Assembly: GCA_016776605.1 (NCBI GenBank)
Contig: JADHTB010000014.1
Span: 41,115 to 105,114, forward strand
DNA from: Alphaproteobacteria bacterium
GTDB lineage: Bacteria > Pseudomonadota > Alphaproteobacteria > GCA-2731375
Direction: 5' to 3'
Length of the DNA stretch: 64,000 bases
Position 1 is the first letter of the stretch; each line of letters opens with the position of its first letter. Of the stretch, positions 1-7,830 are shown one piece after another. Under the pieces are notes generated by a model. The model saw nothing but the letters and a program-made list of their open reading frames with translations. It was not told the DNA's origin and did no database searches. The position numbers were made by a program, and so were the translations under genes.

Positions 1-1388
1 GGCGCTTCGCCCGCGGCTTCACGGCCCGGCGGCGGGTCCTTGAAATACATCGTTTCCACAAGGCGCCAGACATAGACCAGGGCCAACATGGAACTTAACG
101 CGATCAGGAGAACCAGCCACCATAGATCGGCCTGCAACGTCGCCTGGACGAGATACCATTTGGAGATGAAGCCGGCGGTCAGGGGCACGCCTAGCAGGCT
201 CAATCCGGCGATGATGATGGCCGTCATGGTCCAGGGCATCTGCTGGCCCAGGCCCGCCATGTTTTCAATCCGAGTGGAGCCGATGCGATAGAAAATACAA
301 CCCATGGCACAAAACAGCGCCGCTTTTATCAGGCCGTGATTGAAGATATGGATCAACGCGGCGGCGATGCCGGCCGAGGATGCCAGGCTGATGGCCAGAG
401 TGATGTAGCCGATCTGAGCGATCGAGGAATAGGCCAGCATGCGTTTGATATCGCGCTGAAATATGGCGGTGAACGAACCCGCGAACATGGCGATTACGGC
501 GGGTGCCAGCAAAGCCCAGTGCAAGGGCAGGTCCAGGAATGCGAATTTGGCGCCAAAAATCGTAAAGGTAAAGCGCAGCAGGACGTATAGAGAAACTTTG
601 GTCGCCGTCGCGGCCAGAAAGGCTGACACCGCCGAGGGTGCGTAGGCATAGGCGTTGGGCAGCCACAGGTGCAGCGGGAACAGGGCTGCTTTCAGGGCCA
701 GGCCAACGGTGATGAAGGCGAACGCGGCGAGCACCGGCCGGCTATCCTGAAGGGCTGGGATGCGGGCCTGCATGTCGGCCATGTTCAAGGTGCCGGTCAT
801 CATGTACAGCAGACCGACGCCAATCAGAAAGAAGGTGGCGCCAATGGTGCCCATGACCAGATATTGAAACGCCGCCGTCAGGGCCTTGCGTTGCCCGCCC
901 AAGGCGATCAGCGCATAGCTGGACAGGGACGAAATTTCCAGAAAAACAAAGACGTTAAAGGCATCCCCGGTGACCGTTATGCCCAGCAGGCCGGTCAGGC
1001 ACAGGATGAACATGCAATAGAACAGATGCTGGCTGCCCGGCCGGATTTCCTTGGCTATGCTGGCCGGGCTAAAGGCCAGCACCACGGTGGCGATGGCGGA
1101 TACCAGCAACAGGATAAAGGCATTGGCCGTATCGACCACATACTCGATGCCCCAGGGTGGAGCCCAGCCACCCATGTCGTAGTGAATGACGCCGTTGTGA
1201 AAGGTTAAATAGGCCAGGGTCGCGGCTATCGCGGTCGCCGCGACGGAGGCGGTGAAGGCGATGATCCAGGCGAGTCCGGCCCGTCCCGCCAACAGGCACA
1301 ACGGGGCCGCTACCAAAGGCACCACCACTTGCAGGGCCGGCAGGTGGGCCGACAGATAGGCCAGCAGACTAGTGATCAGGCCGTTCAC
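1..1388 (-). CDS. mrpD: Mrp/Mnh antiporter subunit D (C-terminus cut by window edge)
   Basis: Membrane subunit of the Mrp cation/proton antiporter, homologous to the proton-pumping subunits NuoM/NuoN of complex I. I read it from a GTG at 1388 whose first bases overlap the TGA of the preceding subunit C gene (GTGA). The reading frame stays open to the edge, giving about 462 residues of a family usually near 500. Seen in the translation: FNVFVFLEISSLSSYAL with the conserved membrane glutamate, then LKAALFPLHLWLPNAY with the conserved lysine and helix-break region. The last readable residues, around YFKDPPPG, lie near the usual C-terminus. It is the last gene of the operon visible here; further subunits may follow outside the window. 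Identity is confident; ion specificity (Na+ versus K+) cannot be read. Confidence 0.9.
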   Translation of the reverse strand, partial: MNGLITSLLAYLSAHLPALQVVVPLVAAPLCLLAGRAGLAWIIAFTASVAATAIAATLAYLTFHNGVIHYDMGGWAPPWGIEYVVDTANAFILLLVSAIATVVLAFSPASIAKEIRPGSQHLFYCMFILCLTGLLGITVTGDAFNVFVFLEISSLSSYALIALGGQRKALTAAFQYLVMGTIGATFFLIGVGLLYMMTGTLNMADMQARIPALQDSRPVLAAFAFITVGLALKAALFPLHLWLPNAYAYAPSAVSAFLAATATKVSLYVLLRFTFTIFGAKFAFLDLPLHWALLAPAVIAMFAGSFTAIFQRDIKRMLAYSSIAQIGYITLAISLASSAGIAAALIHIFNHGLIKAALFCAMGCIFYRIGSTRIENMAGLGQQMPWTMTAIIIAGLSLLGVPLTAGFISKWYLVQATLQADLWWLVLLIALSSMLALVYVWRLVETMYFKDPPPGREAAGEA

Positions 1389-1744
1389 GTTTCACCGTCT
1401 GCCAAGTCCAACTCGTCCTCTTCGATGGTGCCATAGCTCTCGCGGATGCGCACGACCAGGGCCAGGCCCAGGGCAGTGGTGGCGATGCCAACCACGATGG
1501 CGGTCAGAATCAACACATGAGGAATTGGGTTGGAGTAGACTTGAAAGCGGCTGTCCAGGATCGGCGCCGTGCCATTCGTGACCTTGCCCATGGTGATATA
1601 CAGCAGGAAGACCGAGGTTTGAAAGATGTTCAAACCAACCAGCTTCTTGACCAGATTGCCGCGCGCCACGACGATGTAAAATCCGGCCATCATCAGGAAT
1701 ATGGCGATCCAGTAATTGTAATGATCCAGAATGGACTGCAGCAT
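1385..1744 (-). CDS. mrpC: Mrp/Mnh antiporter subunit C (NuoK-like)
   Basis: A 119-residue, three-helix membrane protein of the NuoK/MnhC family. The opening segment (FLMMAGFYIVVARGNLVKKLVGLNIFQTS) shows the typical NuoK-like pattern, followed by HVLILTAIVVGIATTALGLAL, and an acidic cytoplasmic tail (EEDELDLADGE). It starts directly after the TAG of subunit B and ends inside the start codon of subunit D, so translation is probably coupled along the operon. Family length is 110-130 residues, so it looks complete. Confidence 0.92.
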   Translation of the reverse strand: MLQSILDHYNYWIAIFLMMAGFYIVVARGNLVKKLVGLNIFQTSVFLLYITMGKVTNGTAPILDSRFQVYSNPIPHVLILTAIVVGIATTALGLALVVRIRESYGTIEEDELDLADGET

Positions 1745-2161
1745 CTATCGATCCCGCCTGGCGAAGAGGAAAAAGATCGTGATCATGGTCGCTGCTACGG
1801 TGGTGCCGACGCCAAACTCGATCACCATGATGCCCAGATGTTGTCCCGCCACCGGGTCCGCGCGCAGGACGCCGTAGTCCAAAAAATTACCGCCACCCAA
1901 CAGGCCGGCGAATCCCGTGCCGGCATAAATCAATAAGCCGGCCGCGATCAGGCGGGTGACCACCGCCGGAGGCGCCACCTTGCGGGCGTTTTCCAGCCCG
2001 AAGATCAGGCCATACAGAATAAAGGCCGAGGCGAAGATGACCCCGGCTTGAAAGCCGCCGCCCGGCCCGTAGTCGCCGTGGAATTGCACGTACAAGGCAA
2101 ACAGCAAAATAAACGGGATCAATAGTTTGGAGATGATCCGCAGGACGCGATGGCTCTTCAT
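1745..2161 (-). CDS. mrpB: Mrp/Mnh antiporter subunit B
   Basis: A 138-residue MnhB-domain protein. The diagnostic stretch HGDYGPGGGFQAGVIFASAFIL lies at about residues 29-50, and HLGIMVIEFGVG precedes the last membrane helix; four hydrophobic segments are visible. The start overlaps the stop of the upstream MbhD/E-like gene by four bases (ATGA). Part of the E-F-G-(MbhDE)-B-C-D operon; function is structural and ion-conducting within the membrane complex, as known for the family. Confidence 0.92.
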   Translation of the reverse strand: MKSHRVLRIISKLLIPFILLFALYVQFHGDYGPGGGFQAGVIFASAFILYGLIFGLENARKVAPPAVVTRLIAAGLLIYAGTGFAGLLGGGNFLDYGVLRADPVAGQHLGIMVIEFGVGTTVAATMITIFFLFARRDR

Positions 2162-2793
2162 GCGGTGCCTCCGCCAGCACCACGATCATCACCGTCCCCG
2201 CTATCATCTTCGCCGGCATTATTTTCGCCGGCCTTGTCCTCCGGCTCCTGCTTGATCCCGGCATCGTCGCCCTTGCGGCCGCCCAGCAACAGCATGACCG
2301 CCACGCCAGCGGTAAAAATCACCGTCACCTCGCCAAAAGTGTCATAACCGCGGTAACTGGCCAGGACCGAGGTCACCACGTTGGGCAGCCCCACTTCGGC
2401 GAAACTGTCTTTCAGATAATGCGGCGCGACGTGCAGATTTGCCGGCGCGCTCGGATCGCCAAAGGCCGGCATGTCAAAGGTGGCGTAGATCAATGCCGCG
2501 CCGGTCAAGGTCACTACCGCCAGCGGCAACAGGGGCGTCCGCACCGGTATTAGTTCGCGCTCTCCCGTCAGGGCCAGTACCGCGATCATCAAAACGGTGG
2601 ATATGCCGGCGCCGACGGCAGCCTCGGTAAAGGCCACATCGACGGCATCCAGGGCCACGAACATGGAGGCCGCCAGCAGGCTGTAAATACCTGATAGCAT
2701 GACCACGGCAAACAGGCTGCGCAGGCGCAGTATGGCGATGGCCGTGGCGCCCATGAAGGTCAGCAGGGTGATATCGATCAGGGTAATGATCAT
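2158..2793 (-). CDS. MbhD/MbhE-like subunit equivalent to the C-terminal part of MrpA
   Basis: A 211-residue membrane protein. The first 75 residues form a DUF4040/MbhD-type domain (LRLRSLFAVVMLSGIYSLLAA, then AVDVAFTEAAVGAG). Residues about 140-180 hold NVVTSVLASYRGYDTFGEVTV, the signature of MbhE and of the MrpA C-terminus. In classical Mrp systems this module is fused behind the large MrpA ion-pumping domain; here it stands alone, so this is a split-MrpA operon. The start is an ATG overlapping the subunit G stop (ATGA). The last 30 residues are a hydrophilic tail rich in Asp, Glu, Gly and Asn with no match to the family core that I recognise. Confidence 0.85.
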   Translation of the reverse strand: MIITLIDITLLTFMGATAIAILRLRSLFAVVMLSGIYSLLAASMFVALDAVDVAFTEAAVGAGISTVLMIAVLALTGERELIPVRTPLLPLAVVTLTGAALIYATFDMPAFGDPSAPANLHVAPHYLKDSFAEVGLPNVVTSVLASYRGYDTFGEVTVIFTAGVAVMLLLGGRKGDDAGIKQEPEDKAGENNAGEDDSGDGDDRGAGGGTA

Positions 2794-3137
2794 GTCCCGC
2801 TGTCCTTGCCTGGCTCGCCGCCGCCGGCATTGTGGTTCTGCCAGGGCCGCAACCCCGCCGCCAACGCCGCCCGTGCCGTGGCATGGCTGGACGTGGGCGA
2901 GGTGAACAACAGGAAAACCGCAATGATCAATAATTTGATGGCAACAATCGCGGCCCCCGTCTGTAACAGCAATCCCAGCAGGATCAGGCCCGCACCCATG
3001 GTATCGGTCAGGCCGGCCGGGTGCAGCCGGGTATAAAAGTCCGGAAAACGCAGCATGCCGAAGGCACCAATGATGACAAAGGCGGCCCCGGCCAGCAGCA
3101 GCAGCCAACTCACTCCATCCACCAATTGCCCGATCAT
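2790..3137 (-). CDS. mrpG: Mrp/Mnh antiporter subunit G
   Basis: A 115-residue PhaG/MnhG family protein. GAFGMLRFPDFYTRLHPAGLTDTMGAGLILLGLLLQ at about residues 25-60 is the family core (three membrane helices). The ATG overlaps the subunit F stop by one base (TGATG), and the stop overlaps the next start. The C-terminal 30 residues after the third helix are polar and poorly conserved. Small membrane subunit needed for Mrp complex activity in known systems. Confidence 0.92.
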   Translation of the reverse strand: MIGQLVDGVSWLLLLAGAAFVIIGAFGMLRFPDFYTRLHPAGLTDTMGAGLILLGLLLQTGAAIVAIKLLIIAVFLLFTSPTSSHATARAALAAGLRPWQNHNAGGGEPGKDSGT

Positions 3138-3418
3138 CAGCCCTCCTCGCTATTGCCGGGATGGGCGAAGTCGCCGTATTGGACGTACTTCAGGACCGCG
3201 ATCACGCCGATAAAATTGATCAAGGCATAGACAATGGCGATGTCCAGGAAGTCCGGCCGGTCGGTGAGAAAACCCAGGATCGAAATTAACAAAACAGTCT
3301 TGGTGCCTACGGAATTGACCGCCAGGATGCGGTCAAACACCGTTGGGCCGAGAAAGGCGCGGGCCAGCGCGATGCCCATGGCGATCAGGACGGCAAAGGC
3401 GGTTATGGCGAACATCAT
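3137..3418 (-). CDS. mrpF: Mrp/Mnh antiporter subunit F
   Basis: A 93-residue MnhF/PhaF protein with three hydrophobic segments. GPTVFDRILAVNSVGTKTVLLISILG is the typical conserved centre. The start overlaps the end of subunit E (ATGA at 3415-3418), and the stop overlaps the ATG of subunit G. In sodium or bile-salt efflux systems this subunit is essential, but its own chemistry is unknown. Confidence 0.92.
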   Translation of the reverse strand: MMFAITAFAVLIAMGIALARAFLGPTVFDRILAVNSVGTKTVLLISILGFLTDRPDFLDIAIVYALINFIGVIAVLKYVQYGDFAHPGNSEEG

Positions 3419-3957
3419 TGCCGTACCTCCACGGCCGCGACCCGTCGGTCCATTTCGCCGTCCAGAATACCCTCCGCCGCGCCATCATTCAGGGCATGTA
3501 CCTGGATAACGCCGGGTCTTAGGTCCACCGCTACCGTCCCGGGCGTCAAGGTAATGGAATTGGCATAAAGCACTTGTCCGAGATCGGTCTTTTGACTGGA
3601 TAGGGCGTCGAACATGCGGGGCGTGATAGTTAAGGAGGGGGAGAGAACCCGCTGCGCCACATCGATGTTGGCCTTAACGATTTCCCACAACAGCCAAGGC
3701 ACGTAACGCAGGCCGGCCCAAGTGATCTGCATCGGTACGCCTTCATGGTCTATCAGGTCCATGCGCATGGCGATCCAAACGCAAAACGCCACGGAGGCTG
3801 CGCCCAGGCTTAATAATAAGATCTGAAAATGGCCCGACAACAACAGCCAGCAGGCAGCCAAGGCCAGACATAGTCCAATGCCATGTACGACGGGGCGATA
3901 GCCTAACCTGACCCCGTCCTGGTTATTGCGACCTGCCACTGCGCCCCTGTCCTGCAT
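3415..3957 (-). CDS. mrpE: Mrp/Mnh antiporter subunit E
   Basis: A 180-residue MnhE family protein and the first gene of the operon. Two adjacent membrane segments lie at about residues 26-62; the conserved ITWAGLRYVPWLLWEIVKANIDVA and YANSITLTPGTVAVDL follow. About 20 polar residues precede the first helix, so an in-frame downstream start is possible. The 106-bp space to the convergent-side PAP2 gene must hold the operon promoter, but no convincing -35/-10 pair stands out to me. Confidence 0.9.
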   Translation of the reverse strand: MQDRGAVAGRNNQDGVRLGYRPVVHGIGLCLALAACWLLLSGHFQILLLSLGAASVAFCVWIAMRMDLIDHEGVPMQITWAGLRYVPWLLWEIVKANIDVAQRVLSPSLTITPRMFDALSSQKTDLGQVLYANSITLTPGTVAVDLRPGVIQVHALNDGAAEGILDGEMDRRVAAVEVRQ

Positions 3958-4063
3958 CCGCGCTCGGTTTTTCGGAAGTTAGCTTCGATTTTCCAGAAGT
4001 TTAGTATGGCCCATGTGGTCATTGCCAGCGGAAAGCGTATCTAATTATCGGAGCGACCCAATT

Positions 4064-4798
4064 TCACGGCGATCTTCTGACCGTGCCGTTCAATATGAGC
4101 GAATCCAACAATGTGCAGATGATCCAGGCGAGCAACATCGTTGCAACCGTGTGGCTGAGGAAATGGGCGCCAATCAGCATCTGATAGCCACCCGTGATCC
4201 AGCCCATGCCCAGACCAAGAAATAAGCCCGCGATCCGCCAGTTACGCCGTTTCAGGACAAAGAACAAAGCTATCATGGCAAACCAACCCGATGCGTGCCC
4301 GGCTGGAAAACAGCGCCCCGGTTTTCCCTGGATATAAGCATCGGGATAGGCATCGAAAATCCGGACATAGGGCTCCGCACCCCCGTATCTTTCCAGCTTC
4401 AATGGGCAGTATACGTTCGTCATTGACTTGCCCAGGGACGCGAGCGACGGCACGAGCATAAGCACCAGCAGCCCAAAGGCCAGGTGTCTGCGATAGCGGG
4501 TCAGGCTTTTGTACCGAAAAGAACCCAGCAGGGCGATAAGTAACGCCACGCCGATGGTGCCCGCGCCAAATTTGGGAGCGTCATAAAAGATCAACCGAAG
4601 CGTATCATCCGCCTTGGTAATAGGCCATGCGCGCATGCCTAGATCATAAATCTTGTCCTGTATGGCTAAATCAATATTGCTAAGCTCGAATATCCATAAT
4701 GAAAGGCCCAGTGCCGACAGCGGCCAGAATAGGCGAATCGCCAATTGCAATTGCCAAGATCTGTCGCTTAGCTCTGAATTTGCTTTGCCTTCAAGCAA
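4064..4798 (-). CDS. PAP2-family membrane phosphatase (COG3907-like)
   Basis: A 244-residue protein with about six membrane segments and PAP2 phosphatase motifs: KSMTNVYCP (motif 1 region, residues about 125-133), FPAGHASGW (motif 2, about 163-171) and GAHFLSHT (motif 3, about 212-219). Such enzymes dephosphorylate lipid phosphates at the periplasmic face. In motif 3 the residue six places before the histidine, usually arginine, is glutamine here (YQMLIGAH), which I confirmed in the DNA. No ATG lies near the N-terminus; TTG at 4798 is the only reasonable start. The gene is less GC-rich than its neighbours. Substrate unknown. Confidence 0.8.
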   Translation of the reverse strand: MLEGKANSELSDRSWQLQLAIRLFWPLSALGLSLWIFELSNIDLAIQDKIYDLGMRAWPITKADDTLRLIFYDAPKFGAGTIGVALLIALLGSFRYKSLTRYRRHLAFGLLVLMLVPSLASLGKSMTNVYCPLKLERYGGAEPYVRIFDAYPDAYIQGKPGRCFPAGHASGWFAMIALFFVLKRRNWRIAGLFLGLGMGWITGGYQMLIGAHFLSHTVATMLLAWIICTLLDSLILNGTVRRSP

Positions 4799-5195
4799 GG
4801 ATCTAATTCCAGTTTATTTGATTGTCTGTTTGGTGCCTTACGCACCACCATTCTTCAGAGTCCAGTGGTCTTGCGATCGCGAATCCTGCGCGGTCTACTT
4901 TACCGTCACCTATGCCTCCGGCTCATATGCGATGGGTTCATATACGACGGCATGGACGTGATCTCAATGGGTCCATATCGCTGGCGACAGGCGAAGATAT
5001 CGTGGATGCGGATAGATATCATGGCGGCAACTTGGATGTGACGGCCGCACTTTCTGGAAGCGGTATGTCGATTCCAAGTTGCCAAGCCTTGTTTATGGCA
5101 GCTAGAGTAATATGTTAAGGTACTGTTAACTCGTAAATGTAAAGCGAGTATTCGGCTTGTTCCGGGGCGAGTGCTCGCAAGGGGAAGCGAGTCAA
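4799..5195. other. 397-bp intergenic region upstream of PAP2 and twin cold-shock genes
   Basis: Divergent spacer between the PAP2 gene (minus) and the cold-shock gene (plus), visibly poorer in GC than the surroundings. A small perfect hairpin (TGGTGC-cttac-GCACCA, 4831-4847) sits in the leader of the PAP2 gene, and a short palindrome (GCGAGTGCTCGC, 5167-5178) in the leader of the cold-shock gene. Open frames here have no recognisable product or ribosome binding site. Promoters for both genes should lie here, but none is clear. Confidence 0.5.
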
Positions 5196-5798
5196 ATGGG
5201 TTTAAACGCAAAAAACATCAACGATGACAGCGTTGAAAGCGCTGAAAACGTCGAAAAATTAGATGCACAACATGGCGCCGAAGATTTGGCGGAGACGGGG
5301 AATACTGTCAAGGATGGCCCCGTGAAATGGTTCGATGTCGTCAAAGGTTACGGTTTTTTTGTACCGGGCGATAATTCGGGCGATGTGCTGATCCACAAGT
5401 CGGTCCTGCGCGAAGCCGGCCTGGAGATTATTTTGGAAGGTGCGATTGTTGTTTGCGAGGTGGCCCAGCGGGAGCGGGGCCAACAGGCAACCCGCCTCGT
5501 CTCGATGGATGATAGTGGCGCCATGGCGCCGCTGCCCAGGCCGGCCCGGCCCCCGCTGGAGGAACGTCCGGCCGCCGTCGAGGCGGAAGGCGATTTCGTC
5601 GCTGCCTCGGTGAAATGGTTCAATCGGGTCAAAGGTTATGGCTTTGTCAGCTGCGGCGAGGGCACCGATGACATCTTTGTCCATATTGAAACATTGCGCC
5701 GCTTTGGGGCCGATGATCTGTTGCCGGGCCAGGATTTGCAGATACGGATAGGCAGCGGCCCAAAGGGCCCCTTGGTGGCCGAGATCATTTTCCTTTAG
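5196..5798 (+). CDS. Twin cold-shock-domain protein
   Basis: A 200-residue protein with two cold-shock domains, residues about 40-105 and 136-200. Both carry the start motif VKWF and an RNP1-like motif: KGYGFFVP (50-57) and KGYGFVSC (146-153), then VLIHKS and IFVHIE for RNP2. A Pro/Ala/Glu linker joins them. Twin-CSD proteins of this plan are typical of alphaproteobacteria and bind single-stranded nucleic acid. I chose ATG 5196 because GGGGAAG precedes it; an upstream TTG in frame (5157) is less likely. The TAG stop is the first base triplet of the adjacent interspersed repeat. Confidence 0.88.
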   Translation: MGLNAKNINDDSVESAENVEKLDAQHGAEDLAETGNTVKDGPVKWFDVVKGYGFFVPGDNSGDVLIHKSVLREAGLEIILEGAIVVCEVAQRERGQQATRLVSMDDSGAMAPLPRPARPPLEERPAAVEAEGDFVAASVKWFNRVKGYGFVSCGEGTDDIFVHIETLRRFGADDLLPGQDLQIRIGSGPKGPLVAEIIFL

Positions 5799-5898
5799 AG
5801 CAATTCCGAATTAATGAGAATCGCAAAGCGATTCTAAGTGATTGGAAAATTTGCTCTAATTCTAAAGCTCTGAGCATTTTCAGAATAAAAATGCTCTA
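5796..5898. repeat. Interspersed palindromic repeat, copy 1
   Basis: About 103 bp made of two hairpins. The first arm pair runs from TAGAGCAATTCC through TTAATGAGAATCGC, a short turn, GCGATTCTAAGTGATTGG to TTTGCTCTA; the second is GAGCATTTT-cagaat-AAAATGCTC, ending in CTAG. The opening TAG doubles as the stop codon of the cold-shock gene. Same family as the copies at 5984, 14018, 44311 and 45081. Confidence 0.85.
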
Positions 5899-5983
5899 GC
5901 GGCGGGCGCCATGACCGCCGCCCTTGGCGGCTCTTTACCTTTTCTTTCGCCCCCTATCCTTTTCTTTCGCCATGGCCCGGCGC

Positions 5984-6088
5984 CTAGAGCGCATTCGAAG
6001 AAAATGCGCTCAGACTCCTAAAAATAGATCAATTGAACCAATCGCTTAAGTCGCGAAAGCGACTTCAGTTAATTGAAAATTGCTCTAG
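5984..6088. repeat. Interspersed palindromic repeat, copy 2
   Basis: About 105 bp, inverted relative to copy 1: small hairpin first (GAGCGCATT-cgaag-AAAATGCGCTC), then the long imperfect palindrome with AATCGCTTAAGTCGCG / CGCGAAAGCGACTT, ending TTGCTCTAG. It is almost the exact reverse complement of the copy at 14018-14122. It lies between the cold-shock gene and the converging thiY, so the two copies here occupy most of that 300-bp gap; the spacer between them holds short CTTTTCTTTCGCC direct repeats. Confidence 0.85.
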
Positions 6089-6098
6089 TGCCACCCAA

Positions 6099-7037
6099 CT
6101 ATTGCAATTCAACGGCATAGTCGCCGATGGGGCGGACTTTTTTGATCAAGCCTTGATCCTTCAGAAATTGCGCCATGCGGCGGTAACGGCCCTGATCAAG
6201 GGCGGCGGGGCGCAGGGCAAAGCGGGGCAGGGTGTCGCGAAACGCGCGCTTGTTCAATTCATCGTTCAGATCCTTATGGCCCTTGATGAACAGGGCCCAG
6301 CCCTCTTTCGGATGGTTGACCAGAAATTGCACGGACGCTTCCAGGGCAGTTACGAACCGGCGCAGGCGGTCATCACCCAGGCGGTCGGCATGGGCCACCA
6401 CGATCAATTCGTCGTAGGCGGGCACACCTTCTTCTTCCACATAGAAGGCGCGGCCGGGGCGTTTGACGATATCCATCTGGTTCAGCTCAAAATTACGATA
6501 GGCGCCAATGACCGCATCGACCTGGCCTGAAATCAGGGAAGGCGATAGCGAGAAATTGACGTTGATCAGGGTGACGTCCGTCAGCTTCAAACCCGACTTG
6601 CGCAGCATGGCGCCCAATATGGCATCTTCGAAGCCGCCAACGGAAAATCCGACCTTGCGGCCTTTCAAATCGGCGATGGTCTTGATGGGACCATCCTTGA
6701 GCACGACCAGGGCGCTTAGCGGCGTCCCGACCAGGGTGGCGACCCGGCGCAAGGGCAGGCCCCGATCCACCTGCACATGCAGTTGCGGCTGATAGGATAT
6801 GGCCAAATCGGCCTTGCCGGCGGCCACCAGCTTTGGCGGATCGTTGGGATTGGAGGGGGCGATCAATTCGACTTCAAGGCCGGCCTGGGCGAAGAACCCC
6901 TTCTCCTGGGCGATTATCAGGGTGGCGTGGTCGGGATTGACGAACCAGTCCAGCATCACGTTCAATTTATCCGCCGCCTGGACGGGTCGGGCGCCGAGGC
7001 AGAGCAGCAGTGCCAACAAGGCTGGTATTTTTCGCAT
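6099..7037 (-). CDS. thiY: ABC transporter substrate-binding protein for thiamine pyrimidine precursor (ThiY-like)
   Basis: A 312-residue periplasmic binding protein of the NMT1/THI5-like family. A clear signal peptide (residues 1-21, hydrophobic core ALLALLLCLG, cleavage after VQA) is followed by LDWFVNPDHATLIIAQEKGFF, the family start, and GKADLAISYQPQL at about 73-85. It is the third gene of thiZ-thiX-thiY downstream of a TPP riboswitch, which supports uptake of the pyrimidine precursor (formylaminopyrimidine or HMP). Spacing to thiX is 13 bp. The riboswitch context makes the thiamine assignment strong; the exact ligand is inference. Confidence 0.87.
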   Translation of the reverse strand: MRKIPALLALLLCLGARPVQAADKLNVMLDWFVNPDHATLIIAQEKGFFAQAGLEVELIAPSNPNDPPKLVAAGKADLAISYQPQLHVQVDRGLPLRRVATLVGTPLSALVVLKDGPIKTIADLKGRKVGFSVGGFEDAILGAMLRKSGLKLTDVTLINVNFSLSPSLISGQVDAVIGAYRNFELNQMDIVKRPGRAFYVEEEGVPAYDELIVVAHADRLGDDRLRRFVTALEASVQFLVNHPKEGWALFIKGHKDLNDELNKRAFRDTLPRFALRPAALDQGRYRRMAQFLKDQGLIKKVRPIGDYAVELQ

Positions 7038-7050
7038 GATATGGTGTTCC

Positions 7051-7821
7051 TTATTCGTTTGCTAAAGTGTCCGATTGCCAGGGCAACAGCCGCCGCAGCA
7101 ACCAATCCAGGGTGAAATAAATCGCGACCGCCATTGCCGCCAGAACGAACAGGGCGGCGAACAGCAAATCAATCTGCATGCGCCCGTTGGCGTGCAGCAT
7201 CAGATAACCCAGGCCGGCGGACGAGCCGACCCATTCCCCAACCACGGCGCCAATGGGGGCAACGGATGCCGCCACCCGCAGGCCCGATGCCAGCGCCGGC
7301 AGGGCGGCTGGTATACGGATATGGCGCAGGATCGCCCAGCGCCCTGATCCATGACCGCCGGCGGTCATGGTGCGGGCCAGATCCAGCCAGCCGGGTTCGG
7401 TCCGGCGCAGACCGTCCAGGAAAGCGGCGGTGACGGGGAAAAAGATAATCAGGCTGGCCATCATGACCTTTGACGCCAAGCCATAGCCCAGCCACAGCAC
7501 CAGTACCGGCGCCAGGGCGAAGACCGGGATCGCCTGCGTGACAACCAGCAGCGGCAGCAGCCAGCGCCGAACGCCGGGAAACCAACTGAGGCTGATGGCG
7601 CTGAGTACGCCCATAGCGCTGCCGAATATCAGGCCGAGAATAATTTCCAACAGGGTTACAGCGGCATGTTTCGCAATTAGATCCAGATGTCCGGCCAGGC
7701 TTTGCAGCACCAGCCAGGGGCCGGGCAGGATATATGGCTCGACCCCGGTAACCCATACCAGAACCTGCCAGCCGGTCAGCAGGACAGCGAAGGAAATCAG
7801 GGCGCGCCACGTGGTTTGCAT
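7051..7821 (-). CDS. thiX: ABC transporter permease for thiamine pyrimidine precursor (ThiX-like)
   Basis: A 256-residue inner-membrane permease of the binding-protein-dependent (SsuC/TauC-like) family with about six membrane helices. The EAA loop that contacts the ATPase is seen at about residues 136-156 (DGLRRTEPGWLDLARTMTAGG region). It follows thiZ after 9 bp and precedes thiY by 13 bp, so all three are one transcript. Substrate is inferred from the upstream TPP riboswitch and the ThiY partner. Confidence 0.87.
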   Translation of the reverse strand: MQTTWRALISFAVLLTGWQVLVWVTGVEPYILPGPWLVLQSLAGHLDLIAKHAAVTLLEIILGLIFGSAMGVLSAISLSWFPGVRRWLLPLLVVTQAIPVFALAPVLVLWLGYGLASKVMMASLIIFFPVTAAFLDGLRRTEPGWLDLARTMTAGGHGSGRWAILRHIRIPAALPALASGLRVAASVAPIGAVVGEWVGSSAGLGYLMLHANGRMQIDLLFAALFVLAAMAVAIYFTLDWLLRRLLPWQSDTLANE

Positions 7822-7830
7822 TCCGGCCCC

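Noticed and set aside
4822..5211. Open frames of about 100 codons on both strands between the PAP2 and cold-shock genes
   Set aside because: Composition is not protein-like, starts lack binding sites, and the region should contain promoters.
5796..6088. CRISPR array or insertion sequence
   Set aside because: The repeated units are single, dispersed and self-palindromic, without regular spacers, a transposase or target duplications.
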